Positions 37,929-47,167 of a DNA stretch of 53,055 nucleotides are shown here, piece after piece. The notes under the pieces were generated by a model. The model did not search any database. It saw nothing but the letters and a program-made list of their open reading frames with translations, and had not been told where the DNA came from. Made by a program: the position numbers and the translations under genes. The DNA comes from Halioglobus japonicus (lineage in GTDB: Bacteria > Pseudomonadota > Gammaproteobacteria > Pseudomonadales > Halieaceae): contig CACSIL010000023.1 in NCBI GenBank assembly GCA_902705825.1, positions 141,481 through 194,535 on the forward strand. Reading direction: 5' to 3'. Positions within the stretch are counted from its first letter, which is position 1; each line of letters starts with the position of its first letter.

Positions 37929-37977
37929 CTCGATTGTGTCCATAGCCCCGCTGATAATGGGGGCATATGCCACCAGC

Positions 37978-38370
37978 TTAACGCTTGGAAAACTGGGGAC
38001 GTTTGCGCGCCTTACGCAGGCCAACTTTCTTACGTTCAACTTCTCGCGCATCGCGGGTAACGTACCCGGCACTGCGCAAGTTAGGACGCAGAGATTCGTC
38101 GTATTCCATCAGTGCGCGGGTGATCCCGTGGCGAATCGCCCCGGCCTGCCCGAAACTCCCACCGCCGGCAACTGTGACATTAACATCAAATTTCTCTGCT
38201 AATTCAACAAGTTCCAGTGGCTGGCGCACGATCATACGGGCCACTTCACGACCAAAATATTGGTCCAAAGGGCGCTGATTGACAGTGATGCTGCCGCCGC
38301 CATTCTTCAGATAAACTCGAGCGGTAGACGTCTTTCGACGGCCGGTTCCATAGTATTGGGTAGCTGACAT
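37978..38370 (-). CDS. rpsI: 30S ribosomal protein S9
   Basis: A 130-residue S9 with the expected start ([16 protein letters not shown]), the central [19 protein letters not shown] segment, and the basic C-terminal tail ending RKRPQFSKR, whose last residues reach the P-site tRNA. Length equals Escherichia S9. It follows rplM by 14 bases in the conserved rplM-rpsI operon. Confidence 0.98.
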   Translation of the reverse strand: MSATQYYGTGRRKTSTARVYLKNGGGSITVNQRPLDQYFGREVARMIVRQPLELVELAEKFDVNVTVAGGGSFGQAGAIRHGITRALMEYDESLRPNLRSAGYVTRDAREVERKKVGLRKARKRPQFSKR

Positions 38371-38384
38371 AAAAATGTTGTCCG

Positions 38385-38813
38385 TTAGATGCTCAGTACT
38401 TGAGGTTGTTGCGCAGCATGCGGATGTTCGTTCCCAGCATAGACTTTCAGCTTTCTGAACATGGCACGACCCAGAGTATTTTTGGGCAACATGCCCTTCA
38501 CCGCACTCTGAATAACTCGCTCAGGGGCTTTATCGATTAACTTCTCGAAGGAAATCGACTTCAAACCGCCCGGGTAGCCCGTGTGGTGGTGGTACATCTT
38601 GTCCGTTGACTTGGCACCGGTTACGCGAATTTTTTCAGCGTTTACGACCACAATGTAGTCACCAGTATCCACGTGGGGCGTATATTCAGCCTTATGCTTG
38701 CCCCGCAGGCGGTGGGCTATCTCACTAGCCAGGCGCCCCAGGGTCTTGTCAGCGGCGTCCACGACAAACCAGTCGCGGCTTACATCTTCCGCTCTGACAC
38801 TAATAGTTTTCAT
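38385..38813 (-). CDS. rplM: 50S ribosomal protein L13
   Basis: A 142-residue L13, identical in length to Escherichia L13, starting [20 protein letters not shown] and containing [18 protein letters not shown] and the [21 protein letters not shown] stretch. The start is fixed by AGGCGG six bases upstream; the frame is open nine codons further. A hairpin lies just before the ribosome site. Confidence 0.98.
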   Translation of the reverse strand: MKTISVRAEDVSRDWFVVDAADKTLGRLASEIAHRLRGKHKAEYTPHVDTGDYIVVVNAEKIRVTGAKSTDKMYHHHTGYPGGLKSISFEKLIDKAPERVIQSAVKGMLPKNTLGRAMFRKLKVYAGNEHPHAAQQPQVLSI

Positions 38814-38826
38814 CAATAACCGCCTG

Positions 38827-38840
38827 TTGGAGGAGTCCAA
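38827..38840 (-). promoter_or_regulatory. Leader hairpin before rplM
   Basis: TTGGA-CTCC-TCCAA forms a 5-bp stem with a 4-base loop in the mRNA leader, two bases before the AGGCGG ribosome site of rplM. L13 is known to control its own operon in some bacteria, so a protein-binding leader element is plausible, but this is inferred only from position. Confidence 0.4.
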
Positions 38841-38854
38841 TTTCGAGAGCGCGA

Positions 38855-38883
38855 ATACTAATCAATGGACACACGCATTTCAA
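38855..38883 (-). promoter_or_regulatory. Promoter of rplM-rpsI
   Basis: Minus-strand -35 TTGAAA (38878-38883) and -10 TAGTAT (38855-38860) with an optimal 17-base spacer. Transcription would start near 38848, giving a leader of about 35 bases. Confidence 0.75.
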
Positions 38884-39021
38884 GCGAAGAATCCATTAAT
38901 TTTCACGACTGCCAACCCCTTTGAAAGTTTCAGGGGGCATAAAAAGGGCGCCTATTTAATCCCAATGCCGCAGTCCTGTCTATAGCCATCTGTCACTACT
39001 GAATGCAGCCACGGCAAACCG

Positions 39022-40122
39022 CTAGGGTAAATGCTCCTGAGCCAGATACTCAAAGGACTGCATCTCCTGCAGCCGCGAGATAGTGCGCTGAAACTCAAAC
39101 TCCAGCTGTCCGCCACCATAGAGTTCCAAGAGAGGCACAGCCGCAGTCAGTACCAGCTTGACACTGCGATCGTAGAATTCGTCGACAAGATTGATAAAAC
39201 GGCGCGCCTGGTCGTCCATATCCGGCATGAAGCATGGGACGCCCGAGATCAGCACCGAGGTAAAGATTCTGGCCAGCTCTATATAATCATTCTGTGATCG
39301 CGGGCCAGCACACAGCTCAGCAAAATCAAACCACGCAACATCTTTTGATACCCGCCGGCAGGTCAGGTAGCGGTGGTTGATCTGAATGCGCTCCCAGTGC
39401 CTGCCGGGTGCCGTGGCCAACTGGTTAAAACTCTGCTCGAGGCTTTGCGCCGCGGCCTCATTCAGCGGGAAGTGATACAGCGCGGCCTGTTGCAGCGTGC
39501 GCAAACGATAATCGACGCCGGCATCGACGTTTACTACCCGGGTATACTTTTCCAGCAGCGCTATAGCGGGAAGAAATCGCTGCCGTTGCAGGCCGTTCTC
39601 ATATAAATGCGCAGGCTCAATATTGGATGTCGCAACCAGTGTCACGCCGCGCTCAAAGAGCGCTTTCATCAGATCACCCAGAATCATCGCATCGGCGATA
39701 TCGGTGACAAAAAACTCGTCGAAGCAAAGTACGCGCGTCTCCTGCGCCAGCCCATCGGCAACGCTGTCCAGCGGATTTTTCTCGCCCTCGAGGCTTATCA
39801 GGTCTGCGTGTACCCGCTGCATGAACCGATGAAAATGTACACGCATTTTGCGCTGAAACGGCAGACATTCGTAAAAGGTATCAACCAAATAGGTCTTACC
39901 CCTCCCTACACCGCCCCAGAAATAAAGACCGACCTCGGGTTCAACCTGCACACCGCGGAGCTTGTTGACCCAACTCTTTAAACCACTGTCATGCCGCTGC
40001 GAACTAACGACCAAACGCTCATAGAGATCCTGCAGCATAAGCACTGCCTGCTCCTGAGCCGTGTCGTGGGAAAATCCCTCTTGCTGCAGGTCCGCCTGAT
40101 AGCGTTGCCAGGGTGTTGTCAT
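39022..40122 (-). CDS. zapE: Cell division ATPase ZapE (AFG1 family)
   Basis: A 366-residue AAA-type ATPase that associates with the Z ring during constriction in Escherichia. Walker A GGVGRGKT is at 70-77, with the CFDEFFVTDIADAMIL Walker B region about 75 residues later. The ATG at 40122 (MTTPWQRYQ) gives normal family length; the frame is open 23 codons further, without family similarity. It is divergent from zapG and precedes rplM on the same strand, the common arrangement. Confidence 0.94.
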   Translation of the reverse strand: MTTPWQRYQADLQQEGFSHDTAQEQAVLMLQDLYERLVVSSQRHDSGLKSWVNKLRGVQVEPEVGLYFWGGVGRGKTYLVDTFYECLPFQRKMRVHFHRFMQRVHADLISLEGEKNPLDSVADGLAQETRVLCFDEFFVTDIADAMILGDLMKALFERGVTLVATSNIEPAHLYENGLQRQRFLPAIALLEKYTRVVNVDAGVDYRLRTLQQAALYHFPLNEAAAQSLEQSFNQLATAPGRHWERIQINHRYLTCRRVSKDVAWFDFAELCAGPRSQNDYIELARIFTSVLISGVPCFMPDMDDQARRFINLVDEFYDRSVKLVLTAAVPLLELYGGGQLEFEFQRTISRLQEMQSFEYLAQEHLP

Positions 40123-40350
40123 GTGCGGTGCTGCCCGATGCTGCATGAATGGAAAGCGCCACACTTTAACCACAGCCTTCGCGCTTGGCAACGACCCGTA
40201 ACTGGCAGCGACCCGGTGCGAGAGTCGCCGTAATTAACCAGGAGTGCCAATTCAAACCCAACTACAACCTAACAGGCAGCTCACCCTACTGCCCTTGGGA
40301 TATTAGGGGTATACTGCGCACCTCTGAATTTTGGCCGAGAGGAATCTTTA

Positions 40351-40839
40351 GTGGAATCAGCTGTATATAGCTTGGAAATGGTATTGGCTATTGCGGTCAT
40401 TGCAGTCATCGTTGGTTTGATTGCAGGCTTGCTAATGGGGCGTCGCTCGTCAGACAGCGCAAAAAAACATCGTGATATTGCGCTCAAGCTCGATCAGGTG
40501 ATGCAGGACAAAAAATCGTACGAGGCAGAAGTCGTAGAGCACTTCTCGGAAACCGCGAAGTTGTTAAACAATCTGACCGAGAGCTACCGGGAGGTCCATA
40601 ACCAGCTTGCCCAGGGCGCGGAAAAACTGTGTCACGGAGCTGGTCCGGTGTCTCTGGAACGTCTGGAAAACAAGTATGATCCAACGGAAATTCCGGCCAA
40701 TCTCGCAAATATCGAGCCGCCTCTGGATTACGCGCCGAAAACATCTCCCGATGAAAAAGGTATGCTCAATGAAGAATTTGGGCTTGAGCGAAAGCCGGCC
40801 TCAGAAGATGACACGGAAGCCAAGGGCAAAGCGCACTGA
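40351..40839 (+). CDS. zapG: ZapG/YhcB membrane protein (DUF1043)
   Basis: A 162-residue protein with a single N-terminal membrane helix (about 9-29) and a cytoplasmic coiled coil (about 35-90), followed by an acidic disordered tail. YhcB/ZapG links cell division and envelope synthesis in Escherichia. The GTG start has GAGAGGAA six bases upstream. A TATACT hexamer (40310-40315) could be its -10. It is divergent from zapE as in enteric bacteria. Confidence 0.9.
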   Translation: MESAVYSLEMVLAIAVIAVIVGLIAGLLMGRRSSDSAKKHRDIALKLDQVMQDKKSYEAEVVEHFSETAKLLNNLTESYREVHNQLAQGAEKLCHGAGPVSLERLENKYDPTEIPANLANIEPPLDYAPKTSPDEKGMLNEEFGLERKPASEDDTEAKGKAH

Positions 40840-40858
40840 GGTTAATTGACCCGCAGTT

Positions 40859-41626
40859 TTACACCGGGTTGTCGATATCGATAAACCGGTGTTGCAAAGA
40901 AAATTGCGTGGCAAGATGCTCACCCACCGCCTGCACACCATAGCGCTCTGTCGCATGATGACCCGCAGCGATAAACTCGATCCCCTCCTCTCTCGCCGTA
41001 TGTACTGTCTGCTCTGACGCTTCTCCTGTTATATACAGGTCCGCCCCGGCCAGTAATGCCGTATCGATGTAACCCTGCGCCGCCCCAGTGCACCAAGCAA
41101 TGCGGCGAACCGGCTTATCAGGGTCGCCCACATGCAGGGGTTCACGACCGGTAATCTGCGCTAGCTGGGCAACCACTTGCCGCACTGGCACCGGCTCAGC
41201 GAGATCGGCAATATTGCCCAGACCATCGGCAACATCGGGTTGTAATGGCGCCTGGTCCTGATGATCAAATCCCAGCAACTTACCCAGACAGGCGTTATTG
41301 CCCAACAATGGATGCGCATCCAATGGCAGGTGATAGGCGAGTAAGCTGAGTTCATTGGCCAGCAGGGTGGCGATGCGCCGACGCTTCATACCGACAATTT
41401 GTGGCGCCTCGCCGGTCCAAAAATATCCGTGATGCACCAACAGAGCATCTGCACCCCACTCTACCGCCGCATCCAGTAGTCGCTGACACGCCGTCACACC
41501 AGTGGCAAGACGAACAACGCGGGCTTTCCCCTCAACCTGCAAGCCGTTGGGACAGTAATCCTTAAAGCGCTGCGGCTGTAAACATTGGTCGAGGTACTGG
41601 CACAATTCGGGAAGCTCTACGCTCAT
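40859..41626 (-). CDS. NIF3/YbgI family dinuclear-metal protein
   Basis: A 255-residue member of the NIF3 family (GTP cyclohydrolase 1 type 2 / YbgI). The metal-binding segments are visible: DALLVHHGYFW near residue 60, YHLPLDAHPLLGNN near 97, and the C-terminal GHHATERYGV. Members have been proposed as metal-dependent hydrolases, but the substrate is unclear. AGGTG before the ATG. It is divergent from the DegS-like protease gene, as in pseudomonads (beside algW). Confidence 0.9.
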   Translation of the reverse strand: MSVELPELCQYLDQCLQPQRFKDYCPNGLQVEGKARVVRLATGVTACQRLLDAAVEWGADALLVHHGYFWTGEAPQIVGMKRRRIATLLANELSLLAYHLPLDAHPLLGNNACLGKLLGFDHQDQAPLQPDVADGLGNIADLAEPVPVRQVVAQLAQITGREPLHVGDPDKPVRRIAWCTGAAQGYIDTALLAGADLYITGEASEQTVHTAREEGIEFIAAGHHATERYGVQAVGEHLATQFSLQHRFIDIDNPV

Positions 41627-41725
41627 TGATTTTCACCTGATGGTTGTATGTCCTTTCCTGCCCTCATGGCAGGCCGGGGTATGCATCATATACAATGCGG
41701 CAGCACACAATAAACACGGCAGAAC

Positions 41726-42853
41726 ATGAAACAAAATCTAACGCTCATTGTCTGGCCAGCCATCGCGGGTTTGTTAGCGGCTCTGCTGATCCTGGATCGC
41801 TGGGTATTACCGCTCGATCCCCGAGCCCGGGAGACGCAGCTGGAGCCTGTCAGCTATGCCGCCGCCGTACGCGAAGCAACACCTTCCGTCGTCAACATTT
41901 ATACCGCCAAACTGGTATCGCAGAGGCGTTCTTCTCTGGGTGGTAACCCGCTGTTGCGTCACCTCGCAAACCATCCATCACAACGGCAGCGGATAGAGCG
42001 CTCGCTCGGGTCGGGCGTCATCATGACAGAACAAGGTCATATTCTGACCAATAATCACGTGATCGCGGGCGCCGATGCTATTCAGGTGATGCTGTACGAC
42101 GGCCGCTCTGCCAATGCCGTGGTGATCGGCACTGACTCGGCCACAGACCTGGCAGTACTGCAAGTGGACTTGCCCGACCTGCAACCGATTACCCTGGGAG
42201 ACTCGGACGCCGCCAGGGTTGGTGATGTCGTCCTTGCTATCGGCAATCCACTGGGGTTCGGGCACTCGGTCACACAGGGCATCGTTTCGGCCCTCGGGCG
42301 CTTTGGCCTGCAGTTGAACACCTATGAGGACTACATCCAGACTGATGCCACCATTCACCTCGGCAATTCTGGCGGCGCACTGATCGATACCCGGGGGCGA
42401 CTGCTTGGCATCAATACGCTGATTTATACCGCAGGCAACCAGACACAGAACGTGAGCACCGGCATTGGCATCAGCCTGGCGATTCCGGAGAGTCTGGCCA
42501 TATTTGTGATGCAGGATCTGATTAACTACGGTGAGGTAATACGGGGCTGGCTGGGCGTTAGCGTGGAGCCGATTGTCGTGACGCCGCCCTCGGGCGGTAT
42601 AAAACAGCAACTATCTGTGGTGGAAGTAGCGCCGGGCGGCCCGGCGCAAAAAGCGGGCATACTGGTGGGGGATATCATCACCTATATAAACGGGGAACCG
42701 GTACAGGATGGCCGGCTAACCATGCACCGTATTGCGATGCTCAGGCCCGGTGAAACAATCTCTATTGCTCTGCAGCGGAATCGACAGAGTCTGGAGCTGA
42801 ATGCCATTGTCGGCGTGCTGAATCATTCGACGGCACCAGAAACACTCCCCTAG
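41726..42853 (+). CDS. degS: DegS/AlgW-like periplasmic serine protease
   Basis: A 375-residue HtrA protease anchored by an N-terminal helix (about 5-25). The catalytic triad is His111 (TNNHVI), Asp141 (SATDLAV) and Ser215 (GNSGGAL), followed by one PDZ domain (about 270-360). Such proteases sense misfolded outer-membrane proteins through the PDZ domain and cut the anti-sigma factor (RseA or MucA), releasing sigma-E. Called AlgW in Pseudomonas. It converges on hisD. Confidence 0.94.
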   Translation: MKQNLTLIVWPAIAGLLAALLILDRWVLPLDPRARETQLEPVSYAAAVREATPSVVNIYTAKLVSQRRSSLGGNPLLRHLANHPSQRQRIERSLGSGVIMTEQGHILTNNHVIAGADAIQVMLYDGRSANAVVIGTDSATDLAVLQVDLPDLQPITLGDSDAARVGDVVLAIGNPLGFGHSVTQGIVSALGRFGLQLNTYEDYIQTDATIHLGNSGGALIDTRGRLLGINTLIYTAGNQTQNVSTGIGISLAIPESLAIFVMQDLINYGEVIRGWLGVSVEPIVVTPPSGGIKQQLSVVEVAPGGPAQKAGILVGDIITYINGEPVQDGRLTMHRIAMLRPGETISIALQRNRQSLELNAIVGVLNHSTAPETLP

Positions 42854-42868
42854 CAACGAACACGCTCA

Positions 42869-42903
42869 GGCGAGCACTGGATATTCTCAGCTCACTGCTC
42901 GCC
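42869..42903. terminator. Hairpin between degS and hisD (convergent)
   Basis: GGCGAGCA (42869-42876) and TGCTCGCC (42896-42903) are perfect 8-bp arms with a 19-base loop, overlapping the hisD stop. It could serve as a shared terminator for the converging genes, but no T-run is present on either strand. Confidence 0.4.
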
Positions 42904-44214
42904 GGGAGGTTTACTCTCTGGCTTCAGTCGCATCTCGGCACTGCGCGCATGCGCTGTCAACGACTCCCCTCTGGCCAACACCGACGCCATAGCACCCAGT
43001 TCCTGCACCCCGCGCTCACTGCACATAATGACAGAACTGCGCTTCTGGAAATCGTAGACCCCCAGTGGCGAGGAAAAACGCGCACTGCGCGAGGTAGGTA
43101 GCACATGGTTGGGGCCTGCGCAGTAATCGCCAAGAGACTCCGATGTAAACGGCCCCATAAATATTGCGCCAGCGTGTCGCACCAGAGGCAGCAGGCTTTG
43201 CGGGTCGCAAACGGAGAGTTCCAGGTGCTCGGGGGCAAGACGATTACTCACGGCGACTGCCTCATCGAGATCACGCGTCACTATCATCGCTCCGCGCGCG
43301 CCTAGAGAGGCTTCAATGATGCCCGACCTTTCCATGTCGGGTAGCAGTTTGTCGATACTGGCTTGTACCGCGTCCAGATAGCCGCTGTCGGGACACAGCA
43401 ACAGCGATTGTGCGTTCTCGTCGTGTTCCGCCTGGGAAAACAAATCCATCGCCACCCAATCGGGATCTGTCCGGCCATCACAAATGATCAGAATTTCTGA
43501 CGGCCCCGCAACCATATCGATACCCACGCGGCCAAACACCTGACGTTTGGCGGTAGCGACATAGATATTGCCGGGGCCGACGATCTTGTCCACTGCGGGC
43601 ACGGTGGCAGTACCCAGCGCCAGCGCCGCGACAGCCTGGGCTCCGCCAATCGTGATAACCCTGTCCACACCCGCTATTGCAGCCGCAGCAAGGACCAGAT
43701 CGTTGATCTCACCACGAGGCGCCGGCACCACCATAATGACTTCCGACACACCGGCCACCTTGGCAGGCAGTGCGTTCATCAATACAGAGGAGGGATAACT
43801 GGCCTTGCCGCCAGGCACATATAGCCCGACCCGCTCCAGCGCAGTGATTTGCTGTCCCAGTAGGTTGCCGGCATCATCGGTGAACTGCCAGCTCTGCTGC
43901 AACTGATGCTGATGCTGATGAAAATCCCGCACCCGCTGCGCCGCATATTCCAGCGCCTTGCGCTGATCGGGCTCGATACGATTGAGCGCATCCAGCAGCC
44001 GTTCCGTGGGCACTTCCAATTCTGCGACAGACCCTACGGTTAACTGGTCGAAACGCTCAGTGTACTCGAGCAGCGCCTCATCGCCGCGTCGGCCGATATC
44101 AGCAATGATAGCCGCCACAGTCTGGTTGACGGCAATGTCCGATTCCGCCTCCCAGGTTGTCAGCTGCGCCAGGGCAGTGTCGAAATCCGCGCTGCGTGTA
44201 TCAAGACGTCGCAC
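42892..44214 (-). CDS. hisD: Histidinol dehydrogenase
   Basis: A 440-residue zinc enzyme that carries out the last two oxidations of histidine synthesis (histidinol to histidine). The segments [47 protein letters not shown] and APEHLEL are family signatures. The GTG at 44214 has AGGAGG six bases upstream and overlaps the end of hisG by 14 bases; the frame is open seven codons further. hisC, which follows hisD in pseudomonads, is missing here. Confidence 0.96.
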   Translation of the reverse strand: MRRLDTRSADFDTALAQLTTWEAESDIAVNQTVAAIIADIGRRGDEALLEYTERFDQLTVGSVAELEVPTERLLDALNRIEPDQRKALEYAAQRVRDFHQHQHQLQQSWQFTDDAGNLLGQQITALERVGLYVPGGKASYPSSVLMNALPAKVAGVSEVIMVVPAPRGEINDLVLAAAAIAGVDRVITIGGAQAVAALALGTATVPAVDKIVGPGNIYVATAKRQVFGRVGIDMVAGPSEILIICDGRTDPDWVAMDLFSQAEHDENAQSLLLCPDSGYLDAVQASIDKLLPDMERSGIIEASLGARGAMIVTRDLDEAVAVSNRLAPEHLELSVCDPQSLLPLVRHAGAIFMGPFTSESLGDYCAGPNHVLPTSRSARFSSPLGVYDFQKRSSVIMCSERGVQELGAMASVLARGESLTAHARSAEMRLKPESKPPGEQ

Positions 44215-44860
44215 TCTCCGCCTCCTGAACCGCAACCGTCAAATCTTCAATAATACTGGTGATCGCCGCGTGTCGGGAGCGCATGGCTGCCTTGTTCACC
44301 ACCAGGCGAGAACTGACAGAGGCAATTTCCTGAAGCGGCTCCATGCCGTTTGCGCGCAGGGTGTTTCCAGTATCGACAATGTCGACAATCTGATCAGCGA
44401 GATTCATGATAGGCGCCAGTTCCAGAGCGCCATAAAGCTTGATCAAGTCGGCATGCACGCCTTGCTGGGCAAAATAATTTCTGGCTATATTGACGAACTT
44501 GGTCGCCACTCTGATGCGAGCGCCATCGCTTTGCCAACCCACTCTTGCGGCCGTCATCAAACGGCAGCGAGCGATACCCAGGTCCAGCGGCTCGTAAAGG
44601 CCCTCTGCACCCTGTTCCATCAGGATATCCTTGCCTACCACGCCCATGTCGGCTGCGCCGAAGCGCACGTACGTGGGAACATCTGTGCCGCGCAGCACGA
44701 CCAACTGCACTTCGTCCCGATTGGTATCGAACACCAATTTGCGGCTGGTGCTGATATCCTCCAGCGAGTCGATTCCCGCACGTGCGAGCAACGGCAGCGT
44801 CTCCTTCAGGATACGCCCCTTGGTAAGTGCTATGGTCAGTTTGTCATTCATAGTATTCAT
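44201..44860 (-). CDS. hisG: ATP phosphoribosyltransferase, short form
   Basis: A 219-residue catalytic HisG that condenses ATP and PRPP, the first step of histidine synthesis. [15 protein letters not shown] at the start, [17 protein letters not shown] near 62 and [14 protein letters not shown] near 155 (the PRPP-binding loop) are clear. It lacks the C-terminal regulatory domain of long HisG, so it is the short form that needs the HisZ partner, encoded outside this window. Start uncertain: ATGs at 44860 and 44851 both lack a good ribosome site. Confidence 0.94.
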   Translation of the reverse strand: MNTMNDKLTIALTKGRILKETLPLLARAGIDSLEDISTSRKLVFDTNRDEVQLVVLRGTDVPTYVRFGAADMGVVGKDILMEQGAEGLYEPLDLGIARCRLMTAARVGWQSDGARIRVATKFVNIARNYFAQQGVHADLIKLYGALELAPIMNLADQIVDIVDTGNTLRANGMEPLQEIASVSSRLVVNKAAMRSRHAAITSIIEDLTVAVQEAESATS

Positions 44861-44941
44861 CGCGCTGCACTGCCTGCGAACGCCGGCCACAGTTGCAGCC
44901 AGGTATCGTTGAATTTATCCGGTGCTCGTGTATTGCACAGC

Positions 44942-45187
44942 TCAAGCCTGAGCTTGCGCCTGCCACTGGTCGGGGGTATAGGTGCGGATATTTACAGCGT
45001 GAATGCTGCCATCAGCGATATGATCACTCAAAGCCGCGTAGACCAGCTGCTGTTTTTTCACCGGCCGCAGGCCTTCAAACACATCCCCGATTGCGGCGAT
45101 ATCGTAGTGGCTGCCCTCTCCCTGAACGTGAAATTCACAATCAGGCATGTGACTCTGTAACAGTCCTTTGACTGTGGCTGTATCCAT
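44942..45187 (-). CDS. ibaG: BolA-family protein IbaG
   Basis: An 81-residue BolA-like protein (YrbA/IbaG). DTATVKGLLQSHMPDCEFHVQGEGSHYDI and the conserved His in IHAVNIRTYTP fit the family. IbaG pairs with monothiol glutaredoxin around a 2Fe-2S cluster and is linked to acid stress. AGGAG before the ATG. In relatives it sits between mlaB and murA; here both neighbours are missing. Confidence 0.92.
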   Translation of the reverse strand: MDTATVKGLLQSHMPDCEFHVQGEGSHYDIAAIGDVFEGLRPVKKQQLVYAALSDHIADGSIHAVNIRTYTPDQWQAQAQA

Positions 45188-45323
45188 ATTGGAACTCTCC
45201 TGTCTGCCATGCCGGTCGATACGTCAATACGCACCAAAGACCTGGCCCGCACCGGAATAGGCTGCAAAAATCGGTATTTTATGAGAAAAACAGTAAGATA
45301 GCGACCGCTACCGCGCAGCTATA

Positions 45324-45995
45324 CTATTTATCCACATCGACAACTACGGTTGTCCAGTTCGCGATAACCTCATCCAGATTCCCATCGCGCTCGCGAGCGG
45401 ACGCCAAAAACTGATCGCGGTAGATCTCACCCAGATTGACGCTTTCGATGATGACGTTGTTCAGCTTCCACTCCCCGGATTTCTCTTTTCCCATCTGGTA
45501 AATCACGACATAGGGGTCTCTTCGGTCGGCGTAGATCAGCTGTTGCAACGACAAGCGCGAACTGGCGGAAGCCTCTTCATCGGGCGGGACAAGCTCGATT
45601 TTGGAACCACCAAACGCCAATAAACCCTTGCTATACGTGCGTACCAGAGACCCACGCATGGCCTCTGTGAACTGGTCGAGCTGATCCACCAATTTGCTGC
45701 GACCGCCTTCGTCCAGACTGCGGTAGCGATCCGAGCTGGCATAGGGCCCCATCACCTTGCGCGCAAACCCGCGGTAATCAATCAGGGGATCAAGCAGCGA
45801 CTGTACCTGCTGGTAGTAACGCTCCGGATCATCCTCAGCATATTCGTTGGCCGCCTCTACCACATCCATGACCTGTGCAGTGGTACTCTGCACCAGATCG
45901 AAGGCAGCATGGTTCTGTGCGACAGCGCGCACACTGCCGGTCGCTGCCAGCAAAAATGCAACTATCACTCCTACTTTTAGACTGCGAATTGACAT
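45324..45995 (-). CDS. mlaC: Periplasmic phospholipid carrier MlaC
   Basis: A 223-residue periplasmic protein with a signal peptide (cleavage expected near residue 26) and a Ttg2D/MlaC fold. MlaC shuttles phospholipid between the MlaA complex in the outer membrane and MlaFEDB in the inner membrane. The segments LLDPLIDYRGFARKVMG and WKLNNVIIESVNLGEIYRDQF are typical. A GGAG site precedes the ATG. The inner-membrane transporter genes mlaFED and mlaB, normally in the same operon, are not next to it. Confidence 0.92.
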   Translation of the reverse strand: MSIRSLKVGVIVAFLLAATGSVRAVAQNHAAFDLVQSTTAQVMDVVEAANEYAEDDPERYYQQVQSLLDPLIDYRGFARKVMGPYASSDRYRSLDEGGRSKLVDQLDQFTEAMRGSLVRTYSKGLLAFGGSKIELVPPDEEASASSRLSLQQLIYADRRDPYVVIYQMGKEKSGEWKLNNVIIESVNLGEIYRDQFLASARERDGNLDEVIANWTTVVVDVDK

Positions 45996-46119
45996 TCCTG
46001 TGCTCCATTTTTCAATTTGTTACCACCCTGAACCGCAATGCCCTGTATACTCGGCGTCTGTACTCAAAGGATGCCTTTTACTTCGCCACCCCATGTTGCA
46101 CCATGTTTTCGACATCTAT

Positions 46120-46151
46120 GCCGCCACTATGGTTCCCCTGCACCGGGCGGC
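46120..46151 (+). promoter_or_regulatory. Stem-loop in the leader of the antiporter gene
   Basis: GCCGCC (46120-46125) pairs with GGCGGC (46146-46151), with an inner GGT/ACC pair, ending 27 bases before the antiporter start. Upstream is a direct repeat of CCATGTT. It does not match a riboswitch class I know. Confidence 0.3.
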
Positions 46152-46178
46152 GCACACTTTAACAGGAAAATCACTCAT

Positions 46179-47153
46179 ATGCTGTTAGCAGTGGCCATGA
46201 TTCTTGTCGGCTTCATTGCCCTCATCTGGAGTGCGGACTTATTTGTCGCCGGCGCGGCATCTATCGCCAAAAATATGGGGATGTCCCCCATTATTGTCGG
46301 CCTGACCATTGTCTCCATCGGCACGTCCGCCCCGGAAATTCTAGTGGCGATCACCGCCTCGCTATCGGGTGCTGGAGATCTGGCCATCGGCAATGCGATC
46401 GGCTCCAATATTGCCAACATTGCTCTGGTACTGGGCATCACCTTGCTGGTTGCCCCGCTGATGGTACAGGAACGCTGCATGAAATCGGAAGTATTCCTGC
46501 TTCTGGTATCGACCTTTGTAGCAGGCCTGCTGATCCTGGATGGGGAACTGTCGCCGTCGGATGGCTGGCTGATGATCGCCCTGCTGGTATTCATCATCGC
46601 GCGGCTGGTAAACCAACAGTTCAAGGACCCGGGACTGCTGGAGGAAGCGGGCGACGAACCGGAGAAGCTGTTGACACCGGGGCGAGCCTGGCTCAGCTTT
46701 TTGATAGGCCTTGCCCTACTGATCGTGAGCTCCAAGCTGCTGGTCTGGGGAGCCGTCCATACGGCACAGGCACTGGGCGTATCGGAGCTCGTTATTGGCC
46801 TCACCATCGTCGCAATCGGCACCAGTCTCCCAGAGTTGGCCGCGACTATCGCCAGCGCAATGCGCGGGCACACGGAGATCGCACTGGGCAATATTATAGG
46901 ATCAAACCTGTTCAACTTATTGGCGGTGATGGCCATTCCCGGGATCGTCCAGAGCCGCATACTGGAGCCCGCTGTCATTTCGCGCGACTATCTGGCGATG
47001 ACGCTGCTGACAGTGTTTCTCGCATTCGCTATTTACATCAGCCGCATGCGCAGTAAATCTTCGGAAGGTCACTCCTACCTGGGGCGTATCCTGGGGACGC
47101 TGTTAGTGTCGTCCTATGCCCTGTATTATTACTCACTGTATTCAACGATGTAG
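46179..47153 (+). CDS. Calcium/sodium antiporter (YrbG-like, CaCA family)
   Basis: A 324-residue membrane protein with about ten helices in two halves, each with the alpha-repeat signature of cation/Ca2+ exchangers: GLTIVSIGTSAPEILVAI near 40 and GLTIVAIGTSLPELAATI near 205. It should exchange Ca2+ or another cation for Na+ across the inner membrane. The frame is open 47 codons upstream, but the ATG at 46179 gives the normal length and N-terminal helix. It precedes kdsD, the conserved yrbG-kdsD order. Confidence 0.93.
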   Translation: MLLAVAMILVGFIALIWSADLFVAGAASIAKNMGMSPIIVGLTIVSIGTSAPEILVAITASLSGAGDLAIGNAIGSNIANIALVLGITLLVAPLMVQERCMKSEVFLLLVSTFVAGLLILDGELSPSDGWLMIALLVFIIARLVNQQFKDPGLLEEAGDEPEKLLTPGRAWLSFLIGLALLIVSSKLLVWGAVHTAQALGVSELVIGLTIVAIGTSLPELAATIASAMRGHTEIALGNIIGSNLFNLLAVMAIPGIVQSRILEPAVISRDYLAMTLLTVFLAFAIYISRMRSKSSEGHSYLGRILGTLLVSSYALYYYSLYSTM

Positions 47154-47167
47154 GCTAGGGGTTCGCC

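Noticed and set aside
44861..44938. Open frame ending in a TGA that overlaps the hisG ATG
   Set aside because: It reads through part of ibaG, has no start or ribosome site, and no recognised similarity; treated as chance.
45328..45336. Perfect DnaA box TTATCCACA
   Set aside because: It lies within the last codons of mlaC, is single, and has no AT-rich region or neighbouring boxes; chance match rather than an origin.
46038..46178. 47-codon extension of the antiporter frame
   Set aside because: The extension is rich in Cys/His/Pro, lacks membrane-protein character, and the ATG at 46179 begins the typical first helix.
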